Shown here: in pieces, positions 6,296-13,681 of the stretch
Position numbering within the stretch: the first letter of the stretch is position 1
Layout: each line of letters begins with the position of its first letter
Assembly (NCBI GenBank): GCA_028717505.1
Contig: JAQUNQ010000001.1
Span: forward strand, 1-30,314
Reading direction: 5' to 3'
From: Candidatus Peribacteraceae bacterium
GTDB lineage: Bacteria > Patescibacteriota > Gracilibacteria > Peribacterales > Peribacteraceae
DNA length: 30,314 bases
The notes under the pieces: model-generated
What the model saw: only the letters and a program-made list of their open reading frames with translations
Database searches by the model: none
What the model was told of the DNA's origin: nothing
Position numbers and translations under genes: made by a program

Positions 6296-8203
6296 TCATT
6301 TGTCCTCCTTCTTGTCCTTCTCGTCCACGACTTCCGCATCCACGACTTTTCCCTTCTTTTCCTTTCCATCCTTTTCGTCCTTTCCTTCTTTCTTCTTCGC
6401 CTCCTCGTAGACGATCTTCCCGATCTCCATCGCCTCCTCACTGAGTTTTTCGGTCGCCTTTTTGATGTCCTCCGATGAGGCATCCTTGTTCTTCAGGAGA
6501 TCCTTGAGCTCGTTCATGCGGGTATTCACCTTCTTCTTCAAATCATCGGGGATCTTGGCGTCGTGCTCACGCATCTGCTTCTCCAGGTTGAAGACGAGCG
6601 CATCGGCGGAGTTCCGGATGTCGATCGCCTCACGCTTCTTCTTGTCCTCCTCCGCGTGCACCTCGGCGTCCTTCTTCATCTGCTCGACTTCGTCTTTGGA
6701 GAGGCCCGTGGAGCCCTTGATCGCGATGTGCTGCTCCTTGCCGGTACCGAGGTCCTTGGCCGTCACATGCAGGATGCCATTCGTGTCGATGTCGAACGTG
6801 ACCTCGATCTGGGGAACGCCGCGCGGAGCGGGCGGGATGCCGTCGAGAATGAAGCGGCCGAGGGACTTATTGTCCGCCGCCATCTCACGCTCGCCCTGCA
6901 CCACGTGTACCTCGACGGACGGCTGGTGATCCGCAGCCGTGGAGAAGATCTGGCTCTTCTTCGTCGGAATCTTCGTATTGCGCTCGATCACCTTCGTCGC
7001 GACGCTCCCGAGCGTCTCGATGCCCAGGCTCAGGGGCGTCACGTCCACGAGCACGATGTCCTTGTGGATGTCGCCGCCGAGCACGCCTCCCTGCACCGCG
7101 GCGCCGATCGCCACGACTTCATCCGGATTCACACCCATGTGCGGATCGCGACCGAAGAGCTCCTTCACCTTCTTCTGCACCGCCGGCATGCGCGTCATGC
7201 CTCCCACGAGCACCACCTCGTGGATGTCGCTCATCTTGAGCTTGGCATCCTTCAGCGCGTTCTCGCAGGGTTGCACCGTCCGTTCAATGAGACTCTCGAC
7301 GAGCGTCTCCAGCTTGGCGCGGCTGAGCTTGATCGCGAGGTGCTTGGGACCACTACTGTCCGCCGTGATGAACGGCAGATTGATCTCCGTCTGGGTCGCC
7401 GAGGAGAGCTCGATCTTGGCCTTCTCCGCCGCCTCGCGGATGCGCTGCATGGCGATCGCGTCCTTCTTTAAGTCGATGCCTTGATCTTTCTTGAACTCCT
7501 CGAGCATCCACTCCACGATGCACTGATCGAAATCATCGCCGCCGAGGTGCGTATCGCCGTTCGTCGAGATGACTTCAAAGACGCCCTCACCGAGGGCAAG
7601 CACCGACACGTCGAACGTGCCTCCCCCGAGATCGTACACGACAATCGTGTGCTCGTGCCCCTTGTCGAGACCGTAGGCGAGCGCGGCAGCCGTCGGCTCG
7701 TTGATGATGCGCACCACCTCCATTCCCGCAATCTCGCCTGCCTCCTTGGTGGCCTGCCGCTGGGAGTCGTCGAAGTACGCGGGCACCGTAATGACCGCCT
7801 TCTCGACCTTCGTGCCCAGATAGGCTTCGGCATCTCTCTTTAGCTTCTGGAGCACCTGCGCGCTCACTTCCTGCGGGAGCATCTTCTTGCCATTCACCTC
7901 CATGACCGTGCGTCCTTCCTTTCCCTCGATCACTGGAAAGGACATGCGCTTGGCCTCTTCCCTGACCTCATCATAACGACGTCCCACAAAGCGCTTGGCG
8001 GAATACACCGTACTCTTCGGATTGGTCACCGCCTGCCGCTTGGCTGTCACACCCACGAGAATTTCCCCGTCATCTTTGTAGGTGACGACGGAAGGCGTCG
8101 TGCGATTGCCTTCTGCGTTCGCGATGACGACGGGCTCGCCGCCCTCGACGACAGCAACGCAGGAATTTGTGGTCCCGAGGTCGATTCCAATGATTTTGGA
8201 CAT
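6296..8203 (-). CDS. dnaK: Chaperone DnaK (Hsp70)
   Basis: The 635-residue ATP-dependent chaperone binds exposed hydrophobic segments of unfolded proteins. The ATPase domain carries IGIDLGTTNS near the N-terminus, the motifs VVYDLGGGTFDVSVL and EPTAAALAYG, and VVLVGGMTRMPAV. The linker and start of the substrate domain are VDVTPLSLGIET. The C-terminal lid ends in a Lys/Glu/Asp-rich tail (EGKDEKDGKEKKGK and onward). The length is typical. Start: ATG 8203 matches the conserved MSKIIGIDLGTT; the frame allows a start six codons earlier inside the CIRCE element, which is unlikely. grpE, dnaJ and hrcA are not in the window, so dnaK is detached from its usual operon here. A CIRCE operator lies just upstream, pointing to heat-shock control by HrcA. 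Confidence 0.98.
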   Translation of the reverse strand: MSKIIGIDLGTTNSCVAVVEGGEPVVIANAEGNRTTPSVVTYKDDGEILVGVTAKRQAVTNPKSTVYSAKRFVGRRYDEVREEAKRMSFPVIEGKEGRTVMEVNGKKMLPQEVSAQVLQKLKRDAEAYLGTKVEKAVITVPAYFDDSQRQATKEAGEIAGMEVVRIINEPTAAALAYGLDKGHEHTIVVYDLGGGTFDVSVLALGEGVFEVISTNGDTHLGGDDFDQCIVEWMLEEFKKDQGIDLKKDAIAMQRIREAAEKAKIELSSATQTEINLPFITADSSGPKHLAIKLSRAKLETLVESLIERTVQPCENALKDAKLKMSDIHEVVLVGGMTRMPAVQKKVKELFGRDPHMGVNPDEVVAIGAAVQGGVLGGDIHKDIVLVDVTPLSLGIETLGSVATKVIERNTKIPTKKSQIFSTAADHQPSVEVHVVQGEREMAADNKSLGRFILDGIPPAPRGVPQIEVTFDIDTNGILHVTAKDLGTGKEQHIAIKGSTGLSKDEVEQMKKDAEVHAEEDKKKREAIDIRNSADALVFNLEKQMREHDAKIPDDLKKKVNTRMNELKDLLKNKDASSEDIKKATEKLSEEAMEIGKIVYEEAKKKEGKDEKDGKEKKGKVVDAEVVDEKDKKEDK

Positions 8204-8214
8204 AGAAAGAAGGG

Positions 8215-8241
8215 TTAGCACTCGAAAGTTTAGAGTGCCAA
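8215..8241. promoter_or_regulatory. CIRCE element (HrcA operator)
   Basis: TTAGCACTC (8215-8223), a 9-bp spacer, then GAGTGCCAA (8233-8241). This matches the CIRCE consensus TTAGCACTC-N9-GAGTGCTAA with one mismatch. It lies 11 bp before the dnaK start codon in the dnaK-obg divergent region and overlaps the dnaK -10 box, so HrcA binding would block RNA polymerase directly. Confidence 0.9.
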
Positions 8242-8255
8242 GTCCCCATGGTCAA
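8227..8255 (-). promoter_or_regulatory. dnaK promoter embedded in CIRCE
   Basis: On the minus strand, -35 TTGACC (8255-8250), a 17-bp spacer, and -10 TAAACT (8232-8227), which is 23 nt before the ATG. The -10 falls inside the CIRCE spacer. The leader ends AACCCTTCTTTCT before ATG, pyrimidine-rich and without a Shine-Dalgarno site. Confidence 0.75.
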
Positions 8256-8289
8256 GAAGGAAATACGAACCTTCTCCCCTTTCCTTCTC

Positions 8290-8295
8290 TATACT
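8290..8295 (+). promoter_or_regulatory. Leaderless-type -10 of obg
   Basis: TATACT, then exactly six bases (GTCTCC), then the obg ATG at 8302. It lies 49 bp from the CIRCE edge, so HrcA may or may not affect it. The -35 is not clear. Confidence 0.7.
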
Positions 8296-8301
8296 GTCTC
8301 C

Positions 8302-9609
8302 ATGTTCCTCGACGAAGCCACCATCGATGTCTCCGCGGGAAGCGGCGGGCACGGCTGCGTCGGCTGGCGCCGGGAAAAGTACATCCCGAAGGGCGGTCCG
8401 AATGGCGGGGACGGTGGGAGGGGCGGGGACGTCATCCTCATCGCCGATCCGAATACCGATACCCTGAGCAACTTCGCGGCACGCAAGCGCTTCCATGCGC
8501 AGGACGGCGGGAACGGCCAGGTAAAGGATTGCCACGGGAAGGACGGCGAACACCTGCTCCTCCCCGTTCCTCCCGGGACGATGATCACCGATGCCAAGAG
8601 CGGCGCACTCGTCGCGGACCTGAAGGACTCCGGCGATCGCGTCGTGGTGGTCCATGGCGGGCGGGGAGGCTACGGGAACGCGCACTTCAAGAGCTCCATT
8701 CGTCGCAAGCCGGACTTCGCGGAGAAGGGGGAGCCGGGTGAGCAGAGGATGATCAAACTGGAACTGAAGCTCGTCGCGGACGTGGGCATCATCGGCTATC
8801 CGAGCGTGGGAAAATCGACGCTCATCTCTGTCGTGAGCGCCGCACGTCCGAAGATCGCCCCCTACCCCTTCACCACGCTCGTGCCGAATCTCGGCGTCGT
8901 GCACGTTGGCGGGCGCAGCTTCATCCTGTGCGACGTGCCGGGGCTCATTGAGGGGGCAAGTGAGGGGAAGGGGCTCGGGGATCAGTTCCTCCGTCACATC
9001 GAACGGTGCGGCATCCTCGTTCACCTCCTCGACCTCAGCCGGTGCCTCTCCCCCGACGGCACCTTCGAACCCGGCCTCCTCATCGCGGACTACCGCGCCA
9101 CCCGCCGGGAGCTCGCCGCGTACTCCCCTACTCTCACGAGAAAGCGCGAGCTCGTCGTCCTCAACAAGACCGACCTTTCACTCTCGCCACTCGCTCCGCT
9201 CCTGCAGACGCTGAAGAAGGCGAAGATTCCCGTGACAGCGGCGATCTCCGCAGCGACGAAGAGCGGAACAGAAACCCTCGTGAAGGAGCTCCTCCCCCTC
9301 GTGCTTCTTGAGCGGACGAAGAGGATATCGTCCGGAAAGAAAGGAGTGAAGGTCCCGGTGCTGCACCCGCAGGTGGCTTCCTCCCGCATGGTCGATTTCT
9401 CTGTCGAGAAGAGAGAGGATGGGACGATCATCATCCATGGGAAGCGCCTTGAGCAGTTCACGAAGATGACGCGCTTCGAGAGTGTGGGCGGCCTCAAGCG
9501 TTTCCGCGATGTGCTGAAGAAGATCGGGCTCCTGCCGCTCGTGAGGCGCGCGAAAGCAGAAGAGAAACAGGTCTTCATCGGTGGCATGCGCATCGACGAT
9601 CGTCTGTGA
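8302..9609 (+). CDS. obg: Obg/CgtA GTPase
   Basis: The 435-residue GTPase takes part in late 50S ribosome assembly and stress signalling. Residues 1 to about 158 form the Gly-rich Obg fold (for example GGPNGGDGGRGGDV). The G domain has G1 GYPSVGKS (165-172), switch I around PYPFTTLVPNLG, G3 DVPGLIEG (from 211) and G4 NKTD. The C-terminal region (VDFSVEKREDGTIIIHG to FIGGMRID) resembles the Obg C-terminal OCT domain, which not all Obg proteins have. ATG 8302 (MFLDEATIDV) matches the family start and follows the -10 by 6 nt; the open frame from 8248 would run through the promoter. It diverges from dnaK. Confidence 0.96.
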   Translation: MFLDEATIDVSAGSGGHGCVGWRREKYIPKGGPNGGDGGRGGDVILIADPNTDTLSNFAARKRFHAQDGGNGQVKDCHGKDGEHLLLPVPPGTMITDAKSGALVADLKDSGDRVVVVHGGRGGYGNAHFKSSIRRKPDFAEKGEPGEQRMIKLELKLVADVGIIGYPSVGKSTLISVVSAARPKIAPYPFTTLVPNLGVVHVGGRSFILCDVPGLIEGASEGKGLGDQFLRHIERCGILVHLLDLSRCLSPDGTFEPGLLIADYRATRRELAAYSPTLTRKRELVVLNKTDLSLSPLAPLLQTLKKAKIPVTAAISAATKSGTETLVKELLPLVLLERTKRISSGKKGVKVPVLHPQVASSRMVDFSVEKREDGTIIIHGKRLEQFTKMTRFESVGGLKRFRDVLKKIGLLPLVRRAKAEEKQVFIGGMRIDDRL

Positions 9610-9680
9610 GCTCACACAATAATCCACTATTCATGCAATGCCACCTCAAAAAGGGTCGTTGCGGCCAAACGAGCAGGGGG

Positions 9681-9686
9681 TACACT
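9681..9686 (+). promoter_or_regulatory. -10 box of the Cys-rich secreted protein gene
   Basis: TACACT lies 11 nt before the ATG at 9698, giving a predicted leader of only a few bases. No Shine-Dalgarno motif is present. Confidence 0.45.
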
Positions 9687-9697
9687 TCCCTACCGCT

Positions 9698-10549
9698 ATG
9701 CCGCATCGAACCCCCACTCCAAACTGGTGGACGGGAATCTCCGTCCTCTTTGTCCTCTTTTCCCTTTTCACTGCTGCCTCTGCGCAGGATTACTTTGATC
9801 CGTGCAAAGGGGGTGGCTGCACGGGTGGTCCGACTGATCCCAGCGGTGCCTGCTGTTTGAAGGAAACAGGAGGTCCCGGAGGCACGCACGCCTATGCAGC
9901 TCTGAATATTTCCGGAGCAGCTGACTGCACTCTCGCAGGTGCCAAGGCCATCATTGGCAGGGACATGCTCGATACCGTCTGGTATGAGAACAGGAACGCC
10001 GCCGTCACGGCTATCCGGCTGACAGGCGGACTCTCTTGCGTCTATTCCCCCCCGCAATCCAGTGCTGCCGCGGAGGAGAGTTCTTCCGAGAGTTCCGGCA
10101 GCCCCGCCGTGTGTGGAAACGGCACCCCGGAACTTGGCGAGCAGTGCGACACAGGAGCGAACAACAGTAATTCTCTCCCCGACCACTGTCGCTCCACTTG
10201 CCTCCTTCCCTTCTGTGGAGACCAGGCGACAGACAGTAACGAAGAATGTGACGATGGAGCCGCCAACTCCAATGAGCCCGATGCCGCCTGCCGCCCGTCC
10301 TGCCTGCTGGCGTTCTGTGGCGACGGCGTCATTGATCCCGCACGGGGAGAGGAATGCGATCCCGCATTCAGTGGGACTGACACATGCACGGACATCTGCA
10401 CCGAGATAGTGGGAACCTCCGGTGGACCTGTCTATTTCGCACCGGGCAATCCCACCGAGATTGAGGAGGTGTACAAGAACCTGCTGAATGTCTTCCTCAT
10501 GGGGCTCACTTTCCAGCTCTCGAATGCGCTGGGAATCCCTCTGCAGTAG
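9698..10549 (+). CDS. Secreted Cys-rich protein with DUF4215-like repeats
   Basis: The 283-residue product starts at ATG 9698 with a signal peptide (basic MPHRTPTPNWW, a hydrophobic core, cleavage near ASAQ). The mature protein holds 18 cysteines. The second half has two and a half repeats of the type CGNGTPELGEQCDTG / CGDQATDSNEECDDG / CGDGVIDPARGEECD, each followed by a C-x(n)-C-x-x-x-C segment. This resembles the DUF4215/myxococcus cysteine-rich repeat. A Ser/Glu-rich linker lies before the repeats. The last about 20 residues are hydrophobic (NVFLMGLTFQLSNALG) and may anchor it. Function unknown, probably an extracellular or adhesive surface protein. The paired cysteines suggest disulfides, made perhaps by the DsbA-like protein at 15215-15952. 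It converges on the P-type ATPase gene with a 15-nt gap. Confidence 0.75.
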   Translation: MPHRTPTPNWWTGISVLFVLFSLFTAASAQDYFDPCKGGGCTGGPTDPSGACCLKETGGPGGTHAYAALNISGAADCTLAGAKAIIGRDMLDTVWYENRNAAVTAIRLTGGLSCVYSPPQSSAAAEESSSESSGSPAVCGNGTPELGEQCDTGANNSNSLPDHCRSTCLLPFCGDQATDSNEECDDGAANSNEPDAACRPSCLLAFCGDGVIDPARGEECDPAFSGTDTCTDICTEIVGTSGGPVYFAPGNPTEIEEVYKNLLNVFLMGLTFQLSNALGIPLQ

Positions 10550-10564
10550 AGAAGGGAGTTTCAT

Positions 10565-13129
10565 TCATTGACTGCTTGACTCCCGGGCGGAGGGCGAGTG
10601 CCTGTGGAGGTATTTCATCAGCTCAAACCAGGAGATGCTGAGCAGCCCTGCCGCGATCGCAAGCAAGAGATCCCAAACACTCAAAGCTGCGAACTGGAAG
10701 AGGCGTCGTAACATTGGCTGAGAGAGGATGCACACGAGTACGGCAGCTGCCCCCCCGATGACCCACCAAACTGCCGGATTCGGTGCGCGGACGCTCTCGA
10801 GGACCATTCTCGTGCGAGAACGATTGGCGAGGATGAGACCGATGTTCGCAATGACGAGTGTCGCGAAGGTCAGAGCTCGCGCCTCGGGAACGATGAGACC
10901 GTGTGAGAGGCTCGCTCCGAATACGAGGAGCACGATGCCAAGGACGACGAACCCCTGGAGGAGGCTCAGGAGCAGCAGGGTCTTCCTGAACATTGGCTCG
11001 CGGGGGTTCCGCGGCGAGACGTGCATGATATTCTGTTCTTCCGGCTCCATTTCGAAGACAACGGAACAGGCAGGATCGATGATGAGTTCCAGAAACATGA
11101 TATGAATAGGCGACAGGACAAGCGGCCACTTGAGCGCGATTGGGATGAGAGAGAGCCCCGCGATAGGCACGTGAATCGCGATGATGTAAGCCATGGCATT
11201 GCGCAGGTTCTCAAATATTCTCCTGCCCATGCGCACGGCCTGCACGATAGAGGAGAAATCGTCGTCCACAAGAACGAGCGCCGAAGCCTCTCGCGCCACA
11301 TCCGTTCCCCTGCCTCCCATGGCCACTCCGATGTGCGCGGCCTTGAGGGCGGGCGCATCATTCACGCCATCCCCCGTCATGGCAACCACCTCGCCTGCCT
11401 GCTTGAAGGCGGCGATCAGCCGCAACTTCTGTTCGGGGACGATCCGCGCAAAGACCGTCGTGTCCTGAATGCGCCTCTGAAGCTCCGCATCATCCATCGT
11501 CTCGAGCTCCTTGCCGGTCATTAATGCCCCCTCCCGGTAGAGCCCGATTTTCTTCGCGATGGACTCTGCGGTCGTGGGATGGTCGCCGGTGATCATAACC
11601 ACGCGAATCCCCGCCTCTCTGCATTCCTGGATGGCTGCGGGAGCCGTGGGGCGGATGGGGTCCGCCAGTCCCATCAAGCCGAGGAAGGAGAAGGAGAAAT
11701 CATGTTGTTTCCCGGGTAAGTCCTGCTTCCGGAACTCCGCTTTCGCAACTGCGAGAACCCGCAGTCCTTCACGGGCCATGACATGAATATGATCACGGAT
11801 GGTTTTCATTGTGTCTTCATCGAGGTGGCAGAGATCCATGATCGCTTCCGGTGCCCCCTTAGAGGCGATAATGTACTCTCTGCCATTTGGGGATTTCCAA
11901 ACCTCCGACATCGCAAGGAGCTGTGGGGAGAGCGAATACTCGCGCACGAGTGTCCAATCAGAATGAAGATGGTGCGTCCCCTTCAAAAATTCCTCGCCGA
12001 GGCGCTTGAATGCCTTTTCCATGGGATCGAACGGGTCGCTCTGACTCGCGAGAATGCTGAACTCGATGATTTCATGGAAATCCTCGGGGAGTTCGCTCAG
12101 GGAGAGTGGATGCTCGATCAGTTGCTTTCCGGCCACGATCTGATCCACAGACATGGTGTTGAGCGTGAGAGTACCAGTCTTATCCACGCACAGTACCGTG
12201 GTGGCTCCGAGCATCTCGACAGCCGGGATCCTTCGGGTGAGCACTCCTCGCTTGGAGATTCGCCAGGCACCCAGCGCGAAGAAGATCGTGAGGACGACGG
12301 GGAATTCCTCGGGCAGCATCGCCATGGCGAGGCTCAAGCCCGCAAGGAATCCCTCAAGCCAGTGCCCCCGCGTGAGACCGTAGAGCACCACGACAAAGGC
12401 ACAGAGTGTCGCTCCGATGATGGAAATCTTCCGCACAACAGAACGGATTTCTTTCTGAAGGAGCGTGTCCTCGGTCTCCAGTGTCTGGAGCGCTTTCCCG
12501 ATCTTGCCAATTTCCGTTCGTACGCCAGTCGCCGATACCCTGCAGGTTCCTTTTCCCGATACCACGAGGGTGCCCGAGTACACCACAGGCCTGTCGTCTC
12601 CTCCCGGTCTTCCTGCAACCTCCTTGCCATTCCACACGGCCTTCCTTACGGGGACGGATTCTCCCGTCAGGAGCGATTCGTCGACAGAGAGGTTCGTACA
12701 AGAGAGGATGAGGCCGTCCGCCGGAACCCTGTCCCCCTCGGAGAGGAAGACGAGATCGTCGCGCACAACCTCTTTTCCCGGAATGCGCAGCCGCTGCCCT
12801 TCCCGCAGAACGAGCGCGCGGGGGCTGGAGAGATCCCGGAGGGCCTCGAGCGCACGCTCAGTCTTCTGCTCCTGGTAGATCGTAATTCCCATCACCATGA
12901 AGACGAAGGCGAGGAGCATCAATGCCTCCTCCCTGTCCCTGAGGAGGAGGTAAATCGCCCCACAGGCAACGAGGAGCAGGAACATCGGTTCCCGCACCAC
13001 ATCGAATGCAATCGAGAGGACGCTGCGTTTCTTCGCGCTCGGGAGTTCATTGAGTCCATCGACGAGGAGACGTTCCTTCACTTCCTGAGTCGTGAGGCCG
13101 TTCATCGTCGTTGCATTCATGAGGTTCAT
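10565..13129 (-). CDS. Cation-translocating P-type ATPase (P2-like)
   Basis: The 854-residue membrane pump uses ATP to move a cation. The N-terminal cation-ATPase domain (GLTTQEVKERLLVDGLNELP) is followed by paired membrane helices and an actuator domain with LLTGES (153-158). The phosphorylation site is DKTGTLT with D316. Nucleotide and hinge motifs follow (MITGDHPTTAESI and MTGDGVNDAPALK), and the end holds several further membrane helices. The transmembrane ion-binding motif is PEEFP (273-277), not the PEGLP typical of SERCA-type Ca pumps, and the sixth-helix region reads FLELIIDPACSVVFE. It therefore belongs to the Ca/Mn-like P2 group, but the ion is uncertain. Several Met codons are close together at the start; I keep 13129. 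A TACGAT hexamer lies 22 nt upstream. No ion-responsive regulator is next to it. Confidence 0.92.
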   Translation of the reverse strand: MNLMNATTMNGLTTQEVKERLLVDGLNELPSAKKRSVLSIAFDVVREPMFLLLVACGAIYLLLRDREEALMLLAFVFMVMGITIYQEQKTERALEALRDLSSPRALVLREGQRLRIPGKEVVRDDLVFLSEGDRVPADGLILSCTNLSVDESLLTGESVPVRKAVWNGKEVAGRPGGDDRPVVYSGTLVVSGKGTCRVSATGVRTEIGKIGKALQTLETEDTLLQKEIRSVVRKISIIGATLCAFVVVLYGLTRGHWLEGFLAGLSLAMAMLPEEFPVVLTIFFALGAWRISKRGVLTRRIPAVEMLGATTVLCVDKTGTLTLNTMSVDQIVAGKQLIEHPLSLSELPEDFHEIIEFSILASQSDPFDPMEKAFKRLGEEFLKGTHHLHSDWTLVREYSLSPQLLAMSEVWKSPNGREYIIASKGAPEAIMDLCHLDEDTMKTIRDHIHVMAREGLRVLAVAKAEFRKQDLPGKQHDFSFSFLGLMGLADPIRPTAPAAIQECREAGIRVVMITGDHPTTAESIAKKIGLYREGALMTGKELETMDDAELQRRIQDTTVFARIVPEQKLRLIAAFKQAGEVVAMTGDGVNDAPALKAAHIGVAMGGRGTDVAREASALVLVDDDFSSIVQAVRMGRRIFENLRNAMAYIIAIHVPIAGLSLIPIALKWPLVLSPIHIMFLELIIDPACSVVFEMEPEEQNIMHVSPRNPREPMFRKTLLLLSLLQGFVVLGIVLLVFGASLSHGLIVPEARALTFATLVIANIGLILANRSRTRMVLESVRAPNPAVWWVIGGAAAVLVCILSQPMLRRLFQFAALSVWDLLLAIAAGLLSISWFELMKYLHRHSPSARESSSQ

Positions 13130-13263
13130 GAAATAATGGGTACGTCATTTCATCGTAGCCGAAAACCACCGCACTTCAAGTATCGCCAAAGATTCGAAGG
13201 CCCTGAGGGCCTCTCGGGCCCGAAGGGGAGCAGCCGCGCTCTGTCGAATGGGTACCAAAAGAA

Positions 13264-13295
13264 CCATCGCGGCGAAGCGGAGCGAAGCCGGATGG
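13264..13295 (-). repeat. tRNA 3' trailer element after tRNA-Phe
   Basis: After the tRNA-Phe CCA the minus strand reads CCATCCGGCTTCG... and ends at ATGG, a 32-nt segment with inverted CGGC/GCCG halves. The first part (CCATCCGGCTTCG) recurs after a truncated tRNA-Pro 3' end at about 21781-21793. It is similar in position and bounds to the trailers of the other tRNAs. Confidence 0.6.
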
Positions 13296-13368
13296 TGGCC
13301 CAGGCCAGGATCGAACTGGCGACACCTCGCTCTTCAGGCGAGTGCTCTACCAACTGAGCTACCGGGCC
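13293..13368 (-). tRNA. tRNA-Phe (anticodon GAA)
   Basis: GGCCCGG/CTGGGCC acceptor stem (one G·U pair), D arm GCTC/GAGC, anticodon arm CTCGC-CTGAAGA-GCGAG (GAA), T arm GCCAG-TTCGATC-CTGGC, discriminator A and encoded CCA. It is divergent from tRNA-Ala, 95 bp away. A TATGCT box (13389-13384) lies 15 nt upstream. Confidence 0.95.
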
Positions 13369-13423
13369 ACAACGTCGGCGGAGAGCATAGCAATTCTTTC
13401 TCAGGCAGAAAAGGAGAGATTCA

Positions 13424-13452
13424 TTGAGTCTCTCCCGCCATTTCTGTAGCAT
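13424..13452 (+). promoter_or_regulatory. tRNA-Ala promoter
   Basis: TTGAGT (13424-13429), a 17-bp spacer and TAGCAT (13447-13452) lie 11 nt before the tRNA-Ala 5' end. Confidence 0.6.
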
Positions 13453-13463
13453 GTCGTCACTCT

Positions 13464-13539
13464 GGGGCTGTAGCTCAGTTGGTAGAGCGCCGCATTCGCA
13501 TTGCGGAGATCAGGGGTTCGAATCCCCTCAGCTCCACCA
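13464..13539 (+). tRNA. tRNA-Ala (anticodon CGC)
   Basis: GGGGCTG/CAGCTCC acceptor stem with the G3·U70 pair that is the alanine identity element. Anticodon arm CCGCA-TTCGCAT-TGCGG (CGC, reads GCG), T arm AGGGG-TTCGAAT-CCCCT, discriminator A and encoded CCA (13537-13539). Confidence 0.96.
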
Positions 13540-13566
13540 CACTTCGCTCGCTATGGCGAGCTTCGC
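13537..13566 (+). repeat. tRNA 3' trailer and hairpin after tRNA-Ala
   Basis: After the CCA the sequence runs CACTTCGCTCGCTATGG. It contains a perfect stem GCTCGC (13546-13551), loop TATG, GCGAGC (13556-13561). No U-tract follows. The CCA...ATGG bounds and TTCGCTC content resemble the trailers of the other three tRNAs. Confidence 0.5.
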
Positions 13567-13609
13567 GTGAAGAGCCACGTTCTCCCGGCGCCCTCTTCTT
13601 CTCGTCCTT

Positions 13610-13660
13610 TATTTGCTTATTTAAAATGTATTTGCTTAATTAAGCAAATTATATTATAAT
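13610..13660 (+). promoter_or_regulatory. VanW gene promoter with overlapping palindromic operator candidate
   Basis: -35 TTGCTT (13632-13637), a 17-bp spacer and a consensus -10 TATAAT (13655-13660), 21 nt before the ATG. A perfect palindrome TTTGCTTAATTAAGCAAA (13631-13648), extending to 20 bp with flanking A/T, covers the -35 and half the spacer. TATTTGCTTA occurs as a direct repeat at 13610-13619 and 13629-13638, 19 bp apart. The AT-rich block stands out from the surrounding DNA. A dimeric repressor site is likely. Confidence 0.65.
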
Positions 13661-13681
13661 ATACGACGAACACAAAAAACC

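Noticed and set aside
4975..6483. A 502-residue minus-strand frame across the endonuclease IV-like, gap and dnaK genes
   Set aside because: It spans three clearly real genes and is low-complexity Arg-rich at its start. It is an antisense artefact of GC-rich DNA.
11783..13357. A 524-residue plus-strand frame opposite the P-type ATPase gene, running into tRNA-Phe
   Set aside because: It overlaps a tRNA and a complete ATPase with all family motifs, and has no recognisable domain.
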